64,000 nucleotides of DNA from Forficula auricularia. Taxonomy: Eukaryota > Arthropoda > Insecta > Dermaptera > Forficulidae. This document shows positions 10,526 through 21,581 of the stretch, one piece after another. Where the stretch lies: assembly GCA_024734495.1 (NCBI GenBank), contig JALMQS010000055.1, positions 10,945,340 to 11,009,339 on the forward strand. Direction: 5' to 3'. The notes under the pieces are model-generated. The model searched no databases. It saw only the letters and a program-made list of their open reading frames with translations, and was not told where the DNA came from. Within the stretch, counting starts at the first letter, position 1, and every line of letters begins with the position of its first letter. A program made the translations under genes and the position numbers.

Positions 10526-11840
10526 GAAAACAATTTTGACCTTTATAGTCTATTCAAAGTTTCTCTACCACAGGTGGGGGTAGAAAAAGCAACGACTCTT
10601 TCCTGCACTTAACATTTTTTTAACCGAGCTGTGTTCTGGTGAATTTTTCACGTGGAATAATATATTTATTAATAGTATTATGCAAATTCTAAATAATTAT
10701 TTTTGATGAATTTATTAATATATTTTGATTGTGGTTCATTAAATATTTCTCTGCTAGATGTCTATAAGCAGAGGACAGAGGAAAACTATTGGCTTGGTTG
10801 GGGAAGGTCAGCCCATTCTCCGCCGGAGAGAAGAGGTGAAATTTTTGGTACAGAAACTTTGAATTGACTATAGTGAAATTGGTTGGGAAGTATACAAAAA
10901 ACACAGCTTTCAGTAAAAAATATATATAAATAGATGTAAAACTATTCAATTGAAGAAGGACCATCCTAGTGAACCAGTTCAAGTTGAGAGGGAAATCGAA
11001 TTTAGGTTGGATGAGTGATTGGCCACCATTAGTAAAAAAGTTATTCTATGGGATACAACCTGATTAATTTTACAAAAAGGTGCTCTTAAACCAATTATAT
11101 AAGCAAAACAGCAAATCAAGAACAATACCTGAATAAACTTTGGAAATTGATAATGTGAAAATACGAGGTAGATATCCTTTCTAGAATAAAGCCGTTTCAC
11201 CCCTACCCCATAAGTTTAAATATTTTTTTTTTTATTTATTTTTTTTTAGTTACATAAATTTTTGCTGCGCTACACTATAAGTACTGGAAGGCGAAACAAT
11301 GTCATTTATACGTTACAATAATTATTTTGTTATTTTTCTAAGCGAAAAATATTTAAAGATTCAAATAAAATAACTTTTTAAGTTTTTTTATTTGAAAGAA
11401 ATGAACTCTTTTAAATTGAAATAAACGGATTTATATATGAAAGCTTGGTGCTTATGCAGTTCTAAATCCTCGTCTTATAGATTGCTATACACGGAATCCT
11501 ATCAATTCCTCTCTAAAGTTACTTCTAGATGTTCTTTCATTGTTATTCATCTTATTATTAGTTTTATATTATTATTATTATTTTTATTGAATGTTTTTTT
11601 GACTCACTCTCTCTATATTACTGCATCATTTTTCGCGGAGGAATTGTAATGAGAGGAATTCAAATTGTTAGTACATGAAAATTTTCCATTCAGATTATTT
11701 TACAGCATTCAAATTTGAAAAATTTTCATGAACTGATTTAATAAAGACCTCTAGTACTATGGACACAAATACTTTATTAAACATTAATATTTGTACATTA
11801 ATATATATTTTATTTATATATATATATGTGTACACTGTAC

Positions 11841-12053
11841 ATATATATCAGGCACCTACCCAGGAATTTTCTTAAGACCGCTATATTCGCTTGAAAAAAG
11901 GTCAGATTATTTAAAAAAATAATCTAAACCAATATTAATGTAAAAATATTGGAGTAAAATTGATATTAAATAAAATTTTCAAAAATATTTTATATATACG
12001 TGAGAATAATTTATGGGGAAGCCTTATGCTCTGGGAACATGCCTGATATATAT
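11841..12053. mobile_element. MITE with ATATATATCAGGCA ends
   Basis: The left end is ATATATATCAGGCACCTACC. The right end, reverse complemented, is ATATATATCAGGCATGTTCC, then CCAG in both. The interior of about 160 bp is AT-rich and non-coding. It directly abuts the next MITE. Confidence 0.6.
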
Positions 12054-12402
12054 ACCAGGTGTCCCATTAAAACTCTTTCTATTCAATAGTTCTCTTAATA
12101 AATACACCACTTTGAAATGACCTGTGAATATTTATTTTGTAACTACATACTGTGTCATTTCAGTTTCAACTATACTTGAAAAAAAGTGATTTCTTTGAAT
12201 ATATTCACAAATAAGTGGCTTTCCATTTCAAATCAGAAGGTTGATGACATATCCGGTTAAGCTAAAAATGACAGAGCATTAATTTTATTTGCAACATAAA
12301 GAAACGTAAGTCTATAATATATTAATATACATACAATTTTTTAAATTAATAATTCAAATATTTCCTTGGAATAGTTTTGGTAGGGCACCCAGTATACTAT
12401 AT
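12052..12402. mobile_element. MITE with ACCAGGTGTCCC-type ends
   Basis: The left end is TATACCAGGTGTCCCATTAA. The right end, reverse complemented, is AGTATACTGGGTGCCCTACC, then AAAACTA. Such CAGGGTGTCCC ends are common in Tc1/mariner-related MITEs. There is no coding interior. Confidence 0.6.
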
Positions 12403-12997
12403 GTAATGTTATGAGAATAATAGAAATAATTTTCTTAATTAAGAAAGTTGGTCACTAAAAGACAAAACACACCATAACCAGAACTAGGTTTCTTTACCTC
12501 GCCAAACTCTAGTTGTAACTTGGGAACTTGAACATTGGCTTCTAATTACATTATCCCTAACGAATTCTAAATAATACAAGGAAAACACATGTGCACCTAA
12601 TTAAATGGATTTAAGCCTTTTGACATTTAATGTTATCTACGTACTAGCTTATGCCGGTTTTAACATGACTTACTAGAATAATATTTTTTTTTATTTTATT
12701 TTGGAAAATTTAGATCCATGAATATTGATTAAATATATATATATATATTTTGCTATATTTTATATCTATAGTTCTATATAGGAAGAAAAAAACCTTAATT
12801 CTATAAACATCAACATAATGTAGTGTAAGAGTATAAAATAGACTACAAATGAGAATATAAAGCAATGGAACATTTTAATAAATTATATATAATAATATTT
12901 AAAATATATATCACTGCGATTGTTTAATTTAAATAAAACTTCATTATAATAAAACTTAATCTTTTTGATTTTTTTTTTCGATTTCAGGAAGGGAGAT

Positions 12998-13500
12998 TTA
13001 AAGCTGAGGAGTAGCAGGAGAGTGCTGGGCCACACTGGAACTTCCAGGGGACGAGGCATTGCAAGGTTGAGCGGCAGAAGTCACTGTTCCTGATGTTTGG
13101 GGCGGATCACATTTTCTGGCAGCGAGAGCCTGTAGAGTACTCAATGGCGGCAAATTAAGACCAAGCCCAACGGGCAATTGGAGATGTTGGAAACTGGCAA
13201 CGTGATGTAAACTTTGTAAAAGTGCTGCCGAATGTTCTTGGGCTTTTCGTCGAAGTTCCGCGACGCTGGAAGAGCGCTGGTCATTTCCACCAACCGAACA
13301 TCCACCGGATGTTGTAGTGGAGGATCCTCCCACCGTCACTGTACCCCCACTTAAGGACACACCTGGGCCATTGTTTCCTCCGCCTCCACTCCCAACACCA
13401 CTAGGAGAAGAATCTCCACCGAGGGGAAGAATTCCTGCTCCAGTTCCAGCGAGGCTTGACATCGGTTTTATCGGACAACAGGAACAAAGACCAGGAAAGG
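12998..13500 (-). CDS. Last coding exon of a paired-class homeobox gene (OAR motif), otp-like
   Basis: This is the C-terminal part of a DNA-binding transcription factor of the paired (PRD) homeobox class. The exon opens after a pyrimidine-rich acceptor (ttttctatttttcag, AG at 13,502-13,501) with two bases completing a split codon, then reads FPGLCSCCPIKPMSSLAGTG, a Gly/Ser/Thr-rich linker, and the OAR motif RSSSVAELRRKAQEHSAALL, followed by a Leu/Pro/Ala/Ser-rich tail ending PATPQL and TAA. OAR motifs modulate the activity of such factors and lie C-terminal to the homeodomain. 'LRRKAxEH' (rather than the commoner LRLKAKEH) recalls Orthopedia, hence otp-like, but the homeodomain is not in this exon and orthology is inferred. 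An internal ATG at 13,462 is not the start. Upstream exons should lie to the right on the minus strand; I found none in the window. Confidence 0.8.
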
Positions 13501-13842
13501 CTGAAAAATAGAAAAATTATTATTATTATCGACCAATCAATTAACAATTTTGTACAATGGGATTCCAAAATATCTATAATTGTATATTGTAGAACGAGCA
13601 CGAAATGATATTCTTTATCACGAGTTGAAAATTAGCGACATGATGAGCCTTGACCAGTGAAGACAATTTTGCGAAAGTGAACATTCTGGCAACTATTCTT
13701 TTTCTAGGACTATAAATAGTTTTCAAATATGAATAGTTGAAATTTGACTTTAAAACTGTTTACAAGTTGCTCTCTTCACCATGTGAACAATTGTTTTCTA
13801 GTTTTTCTGACAACTAATGGGAAATGAAAAGTCAAATATAGG

Positions 13843-14340
13843 TTTTTTTTAATGAAAATGATGAGAGAAGGAGTCACACCAAAAAGGTGCAGCCCCTAAA
13901 GGCCTGGGTTGGCCCCTACCATCGTGAAAAAGAAGAAGAAAGAATTTTATGGGCTGGGCGGGGGTCGAAGGTATCTGTGGATGCGAGTCTTAAATAACCG
14001 AAGGTTGCGGGAAAGATGGTGGCAGGGAGCGAGTTCCAGTCTCTGGAGGTCATAGGGATAAAAAGAGTTGGCGAAAGCGCTTGTTCGATTTTTATCCACT
14101 TTGCAGCGAAGGGGTGCTGAGCGTTCGAAAACCGCGTGTTTCTCGTAAAGAGGGCTTTAGGGGAGATAATTGATTTAAGCTCGACTGAACAGACACCGTG
14201 ATAGTATCTGTAGTAAAGGGAAAGGGCAGAAACAGTTCTTCGGTGAGCCAGGGAGTCGAGTGAGTTGGTTAGAGCCGGGTCTCCTATTAGTTTAATTGCT
14301 CGCTTCTGAATCGCATCCAGTAGAGCATCAAGCAGAGGAC
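13843..14340 (-). mobile_element. LINE 3' end (CR1/Jockey group), copy A
   Basis: The minus-strand frame carries the C-terminal RT region of a LINE: LDAIQKRAIKLIGD, then LAHRRTVSALSLYYRYYHG, then FIPMTSRDWNSLPATIFPAT. The frame shifts after that point relative to copy B (which reads FKTRIHRYL). The 3' untranslated tail contains CACGATGGTAGGGGCCAACC, CAGGCCTTTAGGGGC and CACTCCTTCTCTCATCATTT-like sequence, and ends in a T-rich (A-rich on the minus strand) tract near 13,843. It is 5'-truncated near 14,340, a common outcome of target-primed insertion. A hairpin-family end (GCTACTCTCGGCAAAA) follows at 14,345-14,400. Confidence 0.85.
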
Positions 14341-14679
14341 AACCTCTTTGTTTCTCTTTGTGAATCAACAACACTGCTACTCTCGGCAAAACAAAAACTT
14401 TTCAATTATACCTTATTATATTCCTTATAATGTTATAATCAACCGATACCTACGATATCTAATGGATCACATTTCGTTATTCTGCGACTTAAGATTCTAA
14501 CATCTAGCGTTCAGAACATAGACTTTATTTGGGATTTTTGTAGCTCTGGAGTCCACAATACCCGTTTATTGGAATAGTATCTCTGAAATGAACTTTTTGA
14601 AGTCTCCTAATTTCAACATTATAAATTTAAAATTCAATTTATTAATTGTCATTGGAAGTAGACCATAACTTTAATATTG

Positions 14680-14845
14680 AAGGAGACAATAAAAGAGTGT
14701 GTCTTCTTCTGGAATCATGAATTTTATTTATTTATAAAGAGACTATAGTTTCGAGGTCTTTGCCCTCTTCATCAGTCAATTACAATTGATTCACAGGAAT
14801 TAATTTATGAAATTCTGCTACTCTCGGCACAAAAACTTTCAATTT
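14680..14845 (-). mobile_element. Hairpin-family element (GAAGGAGACAATAAAAGAG)
   Basis: It holds GAAGGAGACAATAAAAGAGT, TTTTATTTATTTATAA, and then, on the minus strand, the structured motif GACTGATGAAGAGGGCAAAG-ACCTC-GAAACTATAGTC (14,739-14,776), and ends ATTCTGCTACTCTCGGCAC. The same parts in the same or inverted order occur at 25.45-25.63 and 58.58-58.74 kb. No protein is encoded. A hammerhead-like reading is discussed in the findings. Confidence 0.7.
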
Positions 14846-15245
14846 AACATAACTTTAATAGTTAAAAAAATCGCGTTTTGTGATATACGAAAAGAAAAAA
14901 GCCAATGGTTCGTTAGTCTGTGACAGCGATACCTCCAAAACGCAAATCACAGACATATAAAATTTAATTTAGTTATAAGTTCAAAAATGTTACAGCAAGG
15001 GTTTGGTTAAATCGGCCAACCGGGATGTATCCCTTTGCATCTGCAGATTTTGGGTTTATATTCTTTATTTTTTAAAAACCAGTGAACTTTGTTCTTTGTT
15101 GTTTAAATTTAATAGGAGTTTTTTAATCCTAGTCTTTTCAAGAATACCTACAATGTAAATAAATCAATTTACTTTTAATTTGATTAAATTAGAATTATTT
15201 TATTTTAATGTTAGTTGGTTATTAAAGCGGGGTGACTAAAAGTTA

Positions 15246-15340
15246 TGTCACAAAAGAGAAACAAAGGTTGTCCTCTGCTTGATGCAAATAAACATACACA
15301 CATATATATAAATAAATAATATATATATATATACAGATAT

Positions 15341-15428
<88 letters not shown>

Positions 15429-15545
15429 TATATCATCTCTATATATTTGTGTGTATGTTTATTTGCATCAAGCAGAGGACAACCTCTTTGTTTCTCTTTG
15501 TGAATCAACAACTCTGCTACTCTCGGCAAAACAAAAACTTTTCAA
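15246..15545. repeat. Inverted repeat with (TA)n microsatellite at its centre
   Basis: The arms AGAGAAACAAAGGTTGTCCT...GATGCAAATAAACATACACA (15,253-15,304) and its reverse complement (about 15,450-15,505) flank about 90 bp of (TA)n. The right arm continues into GAATCAACAACTCTGCTACT and CTCGGCAAAA, as at 14,345 and 21,730. The open frame through it is a dinucleotide artefact. Confidence 0.85.
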
Positions 15546-16001
15546 TTAAAAGTTAGGTGTTGTATATTAAAAACATCCATTTGAAACTGTTATTTATAAG
15601 TATTTGCGGCTGTTTCATGATGCTATGATACTTTTCAATTGAATTTAGCAATTCTGCAAGAAACCAAATTTGGTAAGTAACACTTGACACTTTTGTGCCC
15701 AAGTACTATAAAGTCCAAATGAGTTAAAAGCGCTTACAACATTTGCAGCACAAACATTTTAGGCAGTTAACCCATAATAAAACGGTATTTTGTAACGTCA
15801 TTTTTATTCTTTCATTTCCCACAATTTTGCACTGAAGCTATCTCTATCTGAATGCTCCAAGGGTATACATAACACATTTGGGCATAAATTTACACTTAAC
15901 ACATCTGTGAGCTAAGCCATCGATTTGATTTTGTTAAGGGAGAATGGTGTAGGTCCTTGGTGAAACATTAAATAAATGACTATTTAAACGTTATTGTCCA
16001 T

Positions 16002-16400
16002 TTAGCACATACATGGACAGATATCTCCAATAATTGTCCGTCTAACGTTTATATCATTAGTATTCGACATGGTTGTTTCAATATTCGGAGTAATAATATT
16101 TGTTTTATCATTTAAATTATTGTAAATTGCTACTTGCTCGAACATCACTTCGTTTGTATTGAACAATGCAGTCAAAATTAGGTACATCATAATGTTCATT
16201 ACCCATCCACGTCTCAGTTAGTAGTAGTACATTAATATTTCTAATAACTCTATCTGTGAAATCATTTTTGTGACATTTAATACTCTGGCAGTTGAAAGTT
16301 AAAATTGAAAGCCCTTTGTTATTGTGCTCTCTCTCGCTTGACCTGGCCTGTCCCTTCGCCCTCCCTCTCTCACTTCCCCTACCAGCAGCCTAGAATCATG
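16002..16400 (-). mobile_element. LINE apurinic-type endonuclease domain relic
   Basis: The minus strand reads KGLSILTFNCQSI, then INVLLLTETWMGNEHYDVPN, then IVQYKRSDVRAS. It shifts frame and continues VAIYNNLNDKTNIITP and NVRRTIIGDIC. This is the start of the endonuclease that nicks the target for LINE insertion: the N(C/V)(Q/R)S and LTETW motifs carry its first active-site residues. Upstream the frame stays open through an Arg/Gly/Ser-rich stretch to about 16,400. There is at least one frameshift, and stops follow below 16,002. It is clearly a dead fragment. Whether it belongs to the same family as the RT relics here is unknown. Confidence 0.75.
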
Positions 16401-17344
16401 CGGAGTGGGAATCTTACGGGGGGGTCGCTTTTTTCCCATTTAGGCCATGCCCAGCGCGCTTTAAGAAGCAAAGCTTCAAAAAAAAAGTAATAATTTTAAG
16501 GAGAAGACAATCTTTTAATTTATTTCTTGAAAAAATAAAAAACAGCGACTCCCGGCAAAATATCATTTTAATTATATAAAGTGTAGCATTTAAAAAGAAC
16601 CAGTCATAAAAACTTAGCGCCATTAAAGGAAGTGCAATCCACTTTCAATGAAAATCTGCTATATTAGTCTAATAGTCTAATATCACTTAAATCGAACTTA
16701 ATCCCATGCATTTCAACTTAGAACCATTTATTTAATAAAGTAATTGGTTTCGTTATGAAATATGAAAATTATTCCCTCTATATAATAAACGCATTGTTAA
16801 ATTTGTTATCCTGGGATAACTCTATGGTAAGTGTCGTTTATATCATGTTGAAACAATGTTATATTATCTAAACGTTTTAAGAGAAGAATCAATTTACTAC
16901 TTTTGAATTCGCACCTGGGAACAAAAAGCCGTAATCTATAGGCAGCCGTTGGTTACTCACTAACGCACGGCTAACTTTTTAATAAGATTATACCCATACA
17001 TACGTGCATTATTAAACCGGCGGCTTTTTTTTCTTTCAATAACAAATTTAAGAAGTTTCATTAATCGAATGATTTTTTTTAAATAAAATTTTATGAATTA
17101 ACATTTTAAAATTAAATTGAAGAAAAATAATTTAAATGATAGTTTGCCATAATCGTGAATTTTAAATGTGTAAGAAATAAATAAAAAAATTGAGTCGTAT
17201 TTGTTTAATATAAATTGGTACAAAGAGTATAAACACTTCCAAAACTCGATATGAAGTATGGTTAAAGACGTCCTAGGATTAAACAATAAACTTAAATGTA
17301 ATAATCTATGAGAAATTAATGAAAAAGCAGGCCAAGGATAATTA

Positions 17345-17735
17345 AAAATAAAATCTCAAAATAATCATTCGAAAAATGATATTTTGTGAAAGATTTAAAA
17401 CTAGAGAGTTCGAAATCTAACCAGTCAGTATTTAAGAATTTACAAACATTTTGGCACTAGAGCGAACTTACTACGACTTCTTTCTTCTAATAGACAGATA
17501 GAGAGAAAAAAATGATGGCTGAAAATTGTAAATTGTTAATTTATGCCTATATTATTATTTCTTAATGATCTTATGATGTCTTAAAATCTAGAAATAATCA
17601 TTCGAAAAATATTTTCTGAATTTTTTAGCCCGAAGTTCTAAAACCAGAAAGTTCAAAATCTATAACCAGTTTCCAGCATTGAAAATTTACAAACATTTTG
17701 GCACTAGAGCGAACTTTCTACGACTTCTTTCTTAA
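17345..17735 (+). repeat. Direct duplication, about 240-bp offset
   Basis: Both copies contain AATAATCATTCGAAAAAT, then TTACAAACATTTTGGCACTA and GAGCGAACTT.CTACGACTTC. A weakly similar stretch (ACATTTTGGCACCAGA) occurs near 7693. No coding content was recognised. Confidence 0.7.
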
Positions 17736-18006
17736 GTTATCGTGGATATCGGAATCTTAATAGAAAAAAGTAGTTTTTTCTTCACGTTTCAGACATTTCA
17801 AAACACAATAAGCAAAAAATGTTTTTGAGTAATCACAATACTAATGAAGTCAGACTATCCACTAATATCAGTGATTTGGCAATTTTTCGTCAGCGAGAAT
17901 TGTTCGAGATAGAAACTTAGCATAGAACTACTTAATAGTACAAACTTGTCTGTTAAATTTCAGCTAACTAACAACTATTTGAAAGTTTCTCAATTTCAAT
18001 TTTATT

Positions 18007-18045
18007 TTTAGGGTTCTATACAAACAAAAAACGGAACCCTATAAA
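18007..18045. repeat. GGGTTC...GAACCC hairpin (terminus of a dispersed repeat)
   Basis: TTTTTAGGGTTCTATACAAA is followed by CAAAAAACGGAACCCTATAA, a short hairpin. Related ends lie at 53,347-53,383 and 61,257. GGGTTCCGTT-type termini are common in insect, notably lepidopteran, dispersed repeats. Confidence 0.5.
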
Positions 18046-19329
18046 GGTCTCGGTCTGTCAGAGCATACCAAAAAACTATTCCATGTTCCATGTTGGTCGG
18101 CCGAGATTGTTTTTCTTTCTTTTCTATCATCAGATTAATAAATAGAAAACATATTCGTTGATAGAAGGGAGTAAAAAATAAATAAATAAATAAAAAAAGC
18201 GAAGAAACAAAATTCAAACTTCGTTGAGGTTAAGAAGCGTGATCGATGGGCATGGGGCCGGAGCTCAAATTGACACAGCTTTTTAAAGATAAGTGTAATA
18301 TTCTTTCTTTCTAGAAATTTTATTAAGAGTTTATTTTATTTAAAATATTGATGAAAAAACTAAAACAAAATATAAACCAAATATGCTGAATTGTTAAAGC
18401 CCTGATAAATTTCTAACGGGTATATCAAGTTGAAAACTTAATCTAGTTTTAGCTTCGAAATATTACAGTTAAGTTTTAGTTCAAATACGGCATCCTTTTA
18501 CTTCCGGGTGTTTTCAGTTTTTCTCTTTATATTCTGAAAAATGGCTAGTTTATCAACAATTACATGTTCTAATAGGGCTAATGTATTGGAAAATGAAGTG
18601 GTTCGACACTTCTTCCATTCAATCGCGAAGAGGTGTTGCGTCTTGGGGAGGAATCATTGATTTTGATTCATCGGAACAAATGCTGTGATAATATCGACAA
18701 AATAGGGAAACCTCGGAAATACTTCTATATCTGCTATAGAAATGATACATGAGTCATTAGTAAGTATAGGATAACTAGTGTTTAAATTTTTCATTTTTTT
18801 AGAGTCTTACTAAAAGGGGTTTGACGTCAAAAAGGGATTTTTTTCTATAATAGCTATAGACAAGAGGGTATCTTCTTTTTTAATATCCGAAAAGAGTCTT
18901 TAGTTTGTGGTAATAGCTTATTTCAAAATTAGAGGATTTAAATAAATTATTATTTACCCTTCTCAAATTATTGTACTGATATACGAACTTGCTTATCTGG
19001 ATGAAGATTGGATATAGAAAGTTCGTTCTTCCCACACTTACATAACAGTTGTCATAGTAAGCTAGCCACCCAAATGTTGTGTGAATAGCTTGCTATAACA
19101 ACAAAATCAATTTTCTACATCATCCAATCGGGCAATTAACCCCATGAGAGATAACAGATAAAATATTTCTAATTAAATCTGATTGTAGAAGAGTCTGAGG
19201 AAGAGAAGAGGTCAGATGATGGGGCACACACTGAGACATGGGGGTCTGCTTAGGGATATTTTGGAGGGGGAAGTGGGAAAGAAAAGGCGAAGGCCCAGAT
19301 CAAAATATTGCGGATATGGGATGCGAGAC

Positions 19330-19395
19330 ATTTGGGCCGGTTGTATGTCGCAAAGTAAATGCTTTTTAAAAGTAACAAATGGTAGATGGTAGATC
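19330..19395 (+). mobile_element. Truncated MITE end, GGGCCGGTTGTATGTCGC family
   Basis: GGGCCGGTTGTATGTCGCAA, AGTAAATGCTTTTTA and ATGGTAGATGGTAGATCA match one terminus of the nested MITE at 9389-9580. The second terminus may be the inverted piece at 21,582-21,600, but the 2.2 kb between them holds other elements. Confidence 0.65.
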
Positions 19396-19926
19396 ACTTG
19401 GTAAATGTCCATATGCGTTGTACAAGGTTTCTAGAAGTCTCAGTAAAATTTTTTACCGAGTAACAATTATTTTTATGTTGGCGTGAAAAAATCCCTAAAA
19501 TGTAACTAAAATGTTTTTTTTTTCAAATGTTACAAGCCATAGTTTTGAAATTAGTGCCATTTTTAAAAAAAATTCATTGTCTATCTAACCTCACCTGAAG
19601 CATTTGAAAATTTAATTATAATCATTTATCAAGTTATTTACTTAAATATCCTGATATTTAAGTAGTGTAAGTATTATTTTGCTAATATTTTTCTTAATTC
19701 ATTTTTGTCATTTAGAAAATATTTATAAATCATCTCTTTTATATTTTTTTTATAGATTCAATCTATTTTAAATATTTTATTTGTTAAATTTCCATTTGTC
19801 CAGATTTATTAATAACCAAATATTGTAAGTATTATCTTGATTTTCCATAATTTATTTTAGCGAGGCCGTGCTATTTTATAAATTGAGTGACTTTCATTAT
19901 TTTTCAGTTAAAACATAAATATTTGT

Positions 19927-20515
19927 TTTTTAATGAAAATGATGAGAGAAGGAGTTACACCAAAAAGGTGCAACCCCTAAAGGCCTGGGTTGGCCCCTCC
20001 ATCGTGAAAAGAAGAAGAAAGAATTTTATGGGCTGGGCCGGGGTCGAAGGTATCTGTGGATACGGGTCTTAAATAGCTGAAGGTTATAAGTCGCGGGAAA
20101 GATGGTGGCAGGGAGCGAGTTCCAGTCTCTGGAGGTCATAGGGATAAAAGAGTTGGCGAAAGCGCTTGTTCGACTTTTTATCCAATTTGACAGCGAAGGG
20201 GTGCTGAACGTTCGAAAACCGCGTGTTTCTCGTAAAGTGGGCATTAGGGGGGATACTTGATTTCAGCTCGACTGAACAGACACCGTGATAGTATCTGTAG
20301 TACAGGGAAAGGGCAGAAACGGTTCTTCGGGTGAGCCAGGGAGTCGAGTGAGTTGGTTAGAGCCGGGTCTCCTATTAGTTTAATTTTTTTTTTTTTTTTT
20401 ATTGGCATAACGATGAGAGAAGGAGTTACACCAAGAAAGGTGCAACCCCTAAAGGCCTGGGTTGGCCCCTCCATCGTGAAAAGAAGAAGATTTGCTCGCT
20501 TCTGAATTGCATCCA
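19927..20515 (-). mobile_element. LINE 3' end, copy B, with nested insertion
   Basis: This is the same LINE tail as copy A. The minus strand gives KLIGDPALTNSLDSLAH, FPVLQILSRCLFSRAEIKY (frame-shifted), then NWIKSRTSAFANSFIPMTSR, DWNSLPATIFPATYNLQLF and KTRIHRYL, followed by the 3' tail with CACGATGGAGGGGCCAACCC. Several frameshifts split it. A second LINE 3'-end fragment (20,385-20,492) interrupts the body. Comparison with copy A, where AGTTTAATTGCTCGCTTCTG is continuous, proves the insertion. Confidence 0.85.
20385..20492 (-). mobile_element. Severely truncated LINE/SINE 3' tail nested in LINE copy B
   Basis: On the minus strand CTTCTTCTTTTCACGATGGA starts a roughly 90-bp copy of the LINE 3' tail, which ends in ...TCGTTATGCCAAT and a run of 17 A. 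It sits inside the same family's RT region. Because the SINE at 45.8 kb shares this tail, the inserted piece could be a truncated LINE or a truncated SINE. Confidence 0.8.
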
Positions 20516-20524
20516 GTGTGTATA

Positions 20525-20725
20525 ATGGAAAACGACAATTCCCATCTATCTATTAGAGACTATTCACAAGAAGATATATAAGATGAATTAGTTTTGGAAT
20601 TAGTACATCATATTACTTCAATAAGGAGAAATCCAAGAGTTTTTCGTCTTCGAACGGATCATTTTTTTAAATGGTCGAATATCGAAATTCGAGAAGAAGC
20701 CGACAACATATATACATATTTTTAA
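20525..20725 (+). pseudogene. PIF/Harbinger-like transposase N-terminal relic
   Basis: The frame reads MENDNSHLSIRDYSQEDI, one stop, then DELVLELVHHITSIRRNPRV and FRLRTDHFFKWSNIEIREEA, ending after 66 codons. The pattern RR-x-P-R-V-(F/Y)-R-x-R-x-D near 'W/L-S-x-x-E-(I/F)-R' matches the segment before the DDE nuclease domain of Harbinger transposases. The nuclease core itself is missing. The whole 201-bp frame has a single in-frame stop, suggesting recent coding ancestry. The assignment rests on a short pattern and could be wrong. Confidence 0.45.
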
Positions 20726-21095
20726 AATAAAGAATAGCCTATATTTCATATGTAAATAGATATATCTTATTTTAATTTAATAAAAATAAGATCATTTCAA
20801 TTAGAAAATAAAGTAAAAATATTGTGTATTTTTTAGGTATCTAGGTGATTTTTTAAAGGTTTTCTTAATGGTTTTCCTCAAACAACTAATGTTGGAGAAT
20901 GCGAATCACAAAAATTCCATTGAAAAGATTGTATTTGTTTATTAAAATATTTGAAAAGTTATTTTTTTGTCAAAATAAAAAAAAATGGTTCATCTTAAAT
21001 TATTTTCGTGTGTTTATTTTATATATCCTCCTAGTCCCTGAATCTTAATTAAATTATTTGCTAAAGCTATTTTTTTCAATAAAAGTACGATTTTA

Positions 21096-21123
21096 TTTTA
21101 TATATATATATATATATATATAT
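21096..21123. repeat. (TA)n microsatellite
   Basis: About 13 TA units. From 20,730 to 21,290 the sequence is otherwise AT-rich and I see no gene. Confidence 0.85.
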
Positions 21124-21296
21124 GTATGGATATTCTTATGTGACTTTGACCAGGTGAAGAAAGATTCAATTGTTTTTAATAATATTGGTTTAATTTTAAA
21201 TAATAATATAACAAAATACTTTATAATAGAAATATAAAACTGGAGATGTTCATGTATCGTATCTTGACTGTTAAATTCTTAACTGATAATTTGCAG

Positions 21297-21458
21297 ATAA
21301 TAAGTAAAAATATATTTTCTAGGTGGGTTTCACAAATTTAACAAATATATGTTTTGAGTTTTTATCTCGATATATATTTCGGGTTATGAGCCCATCATCA
21401 TATATTTGTTTTATTTGTGAAACCCACCTAGAAAAATATATTTTTACTTATTATCTAT
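21297..21458. mobile_element. Inverted repeat enclosing a GGG...CCC hairpin motif
   Basis: Arms of about 40 bp (AAGTAAAAATATATTTTCTA-GGTGGGTTTCACAAAT and its complement at about 21,413-21,456) enclose, on the minus strand, TGATGATGGGCTCATAACCC-GAAATATATATCGAG (21,375-21,400). This has the same design as the hairpin elements at 32.4 and 58.6 kb. Confidence 0.7.
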
Positions 21459-21581
21459 TAAAATGTTTCACCTAGAACCGACACCAAATTCTTTAAAGAT
21501 GATAATTTGCACTTGGGAACTTCGGGAACAAGGTGAATTCTAAGAATTTACCCGTCGTCAACGTTTAAAAAGAGTTTACCA

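Noticed and set aside
13317..13511. Plus-strand frame of 64 residues overlapping the homeobox exon
   Set aside because: It is antisense to the OAR exon, proline-rich only because the sense strand is glycine-rich.
15248..15529. 93-residue frame on the minus strand
   Set aside because: Its core is an Ile-Tyr run from the (TA)n microsatellite inside an inverted repeat; not a protein.
16305..16490. Plus-strand frame of 61 residues
   Set aside because: Antisense to the LINE endonuclease relic.
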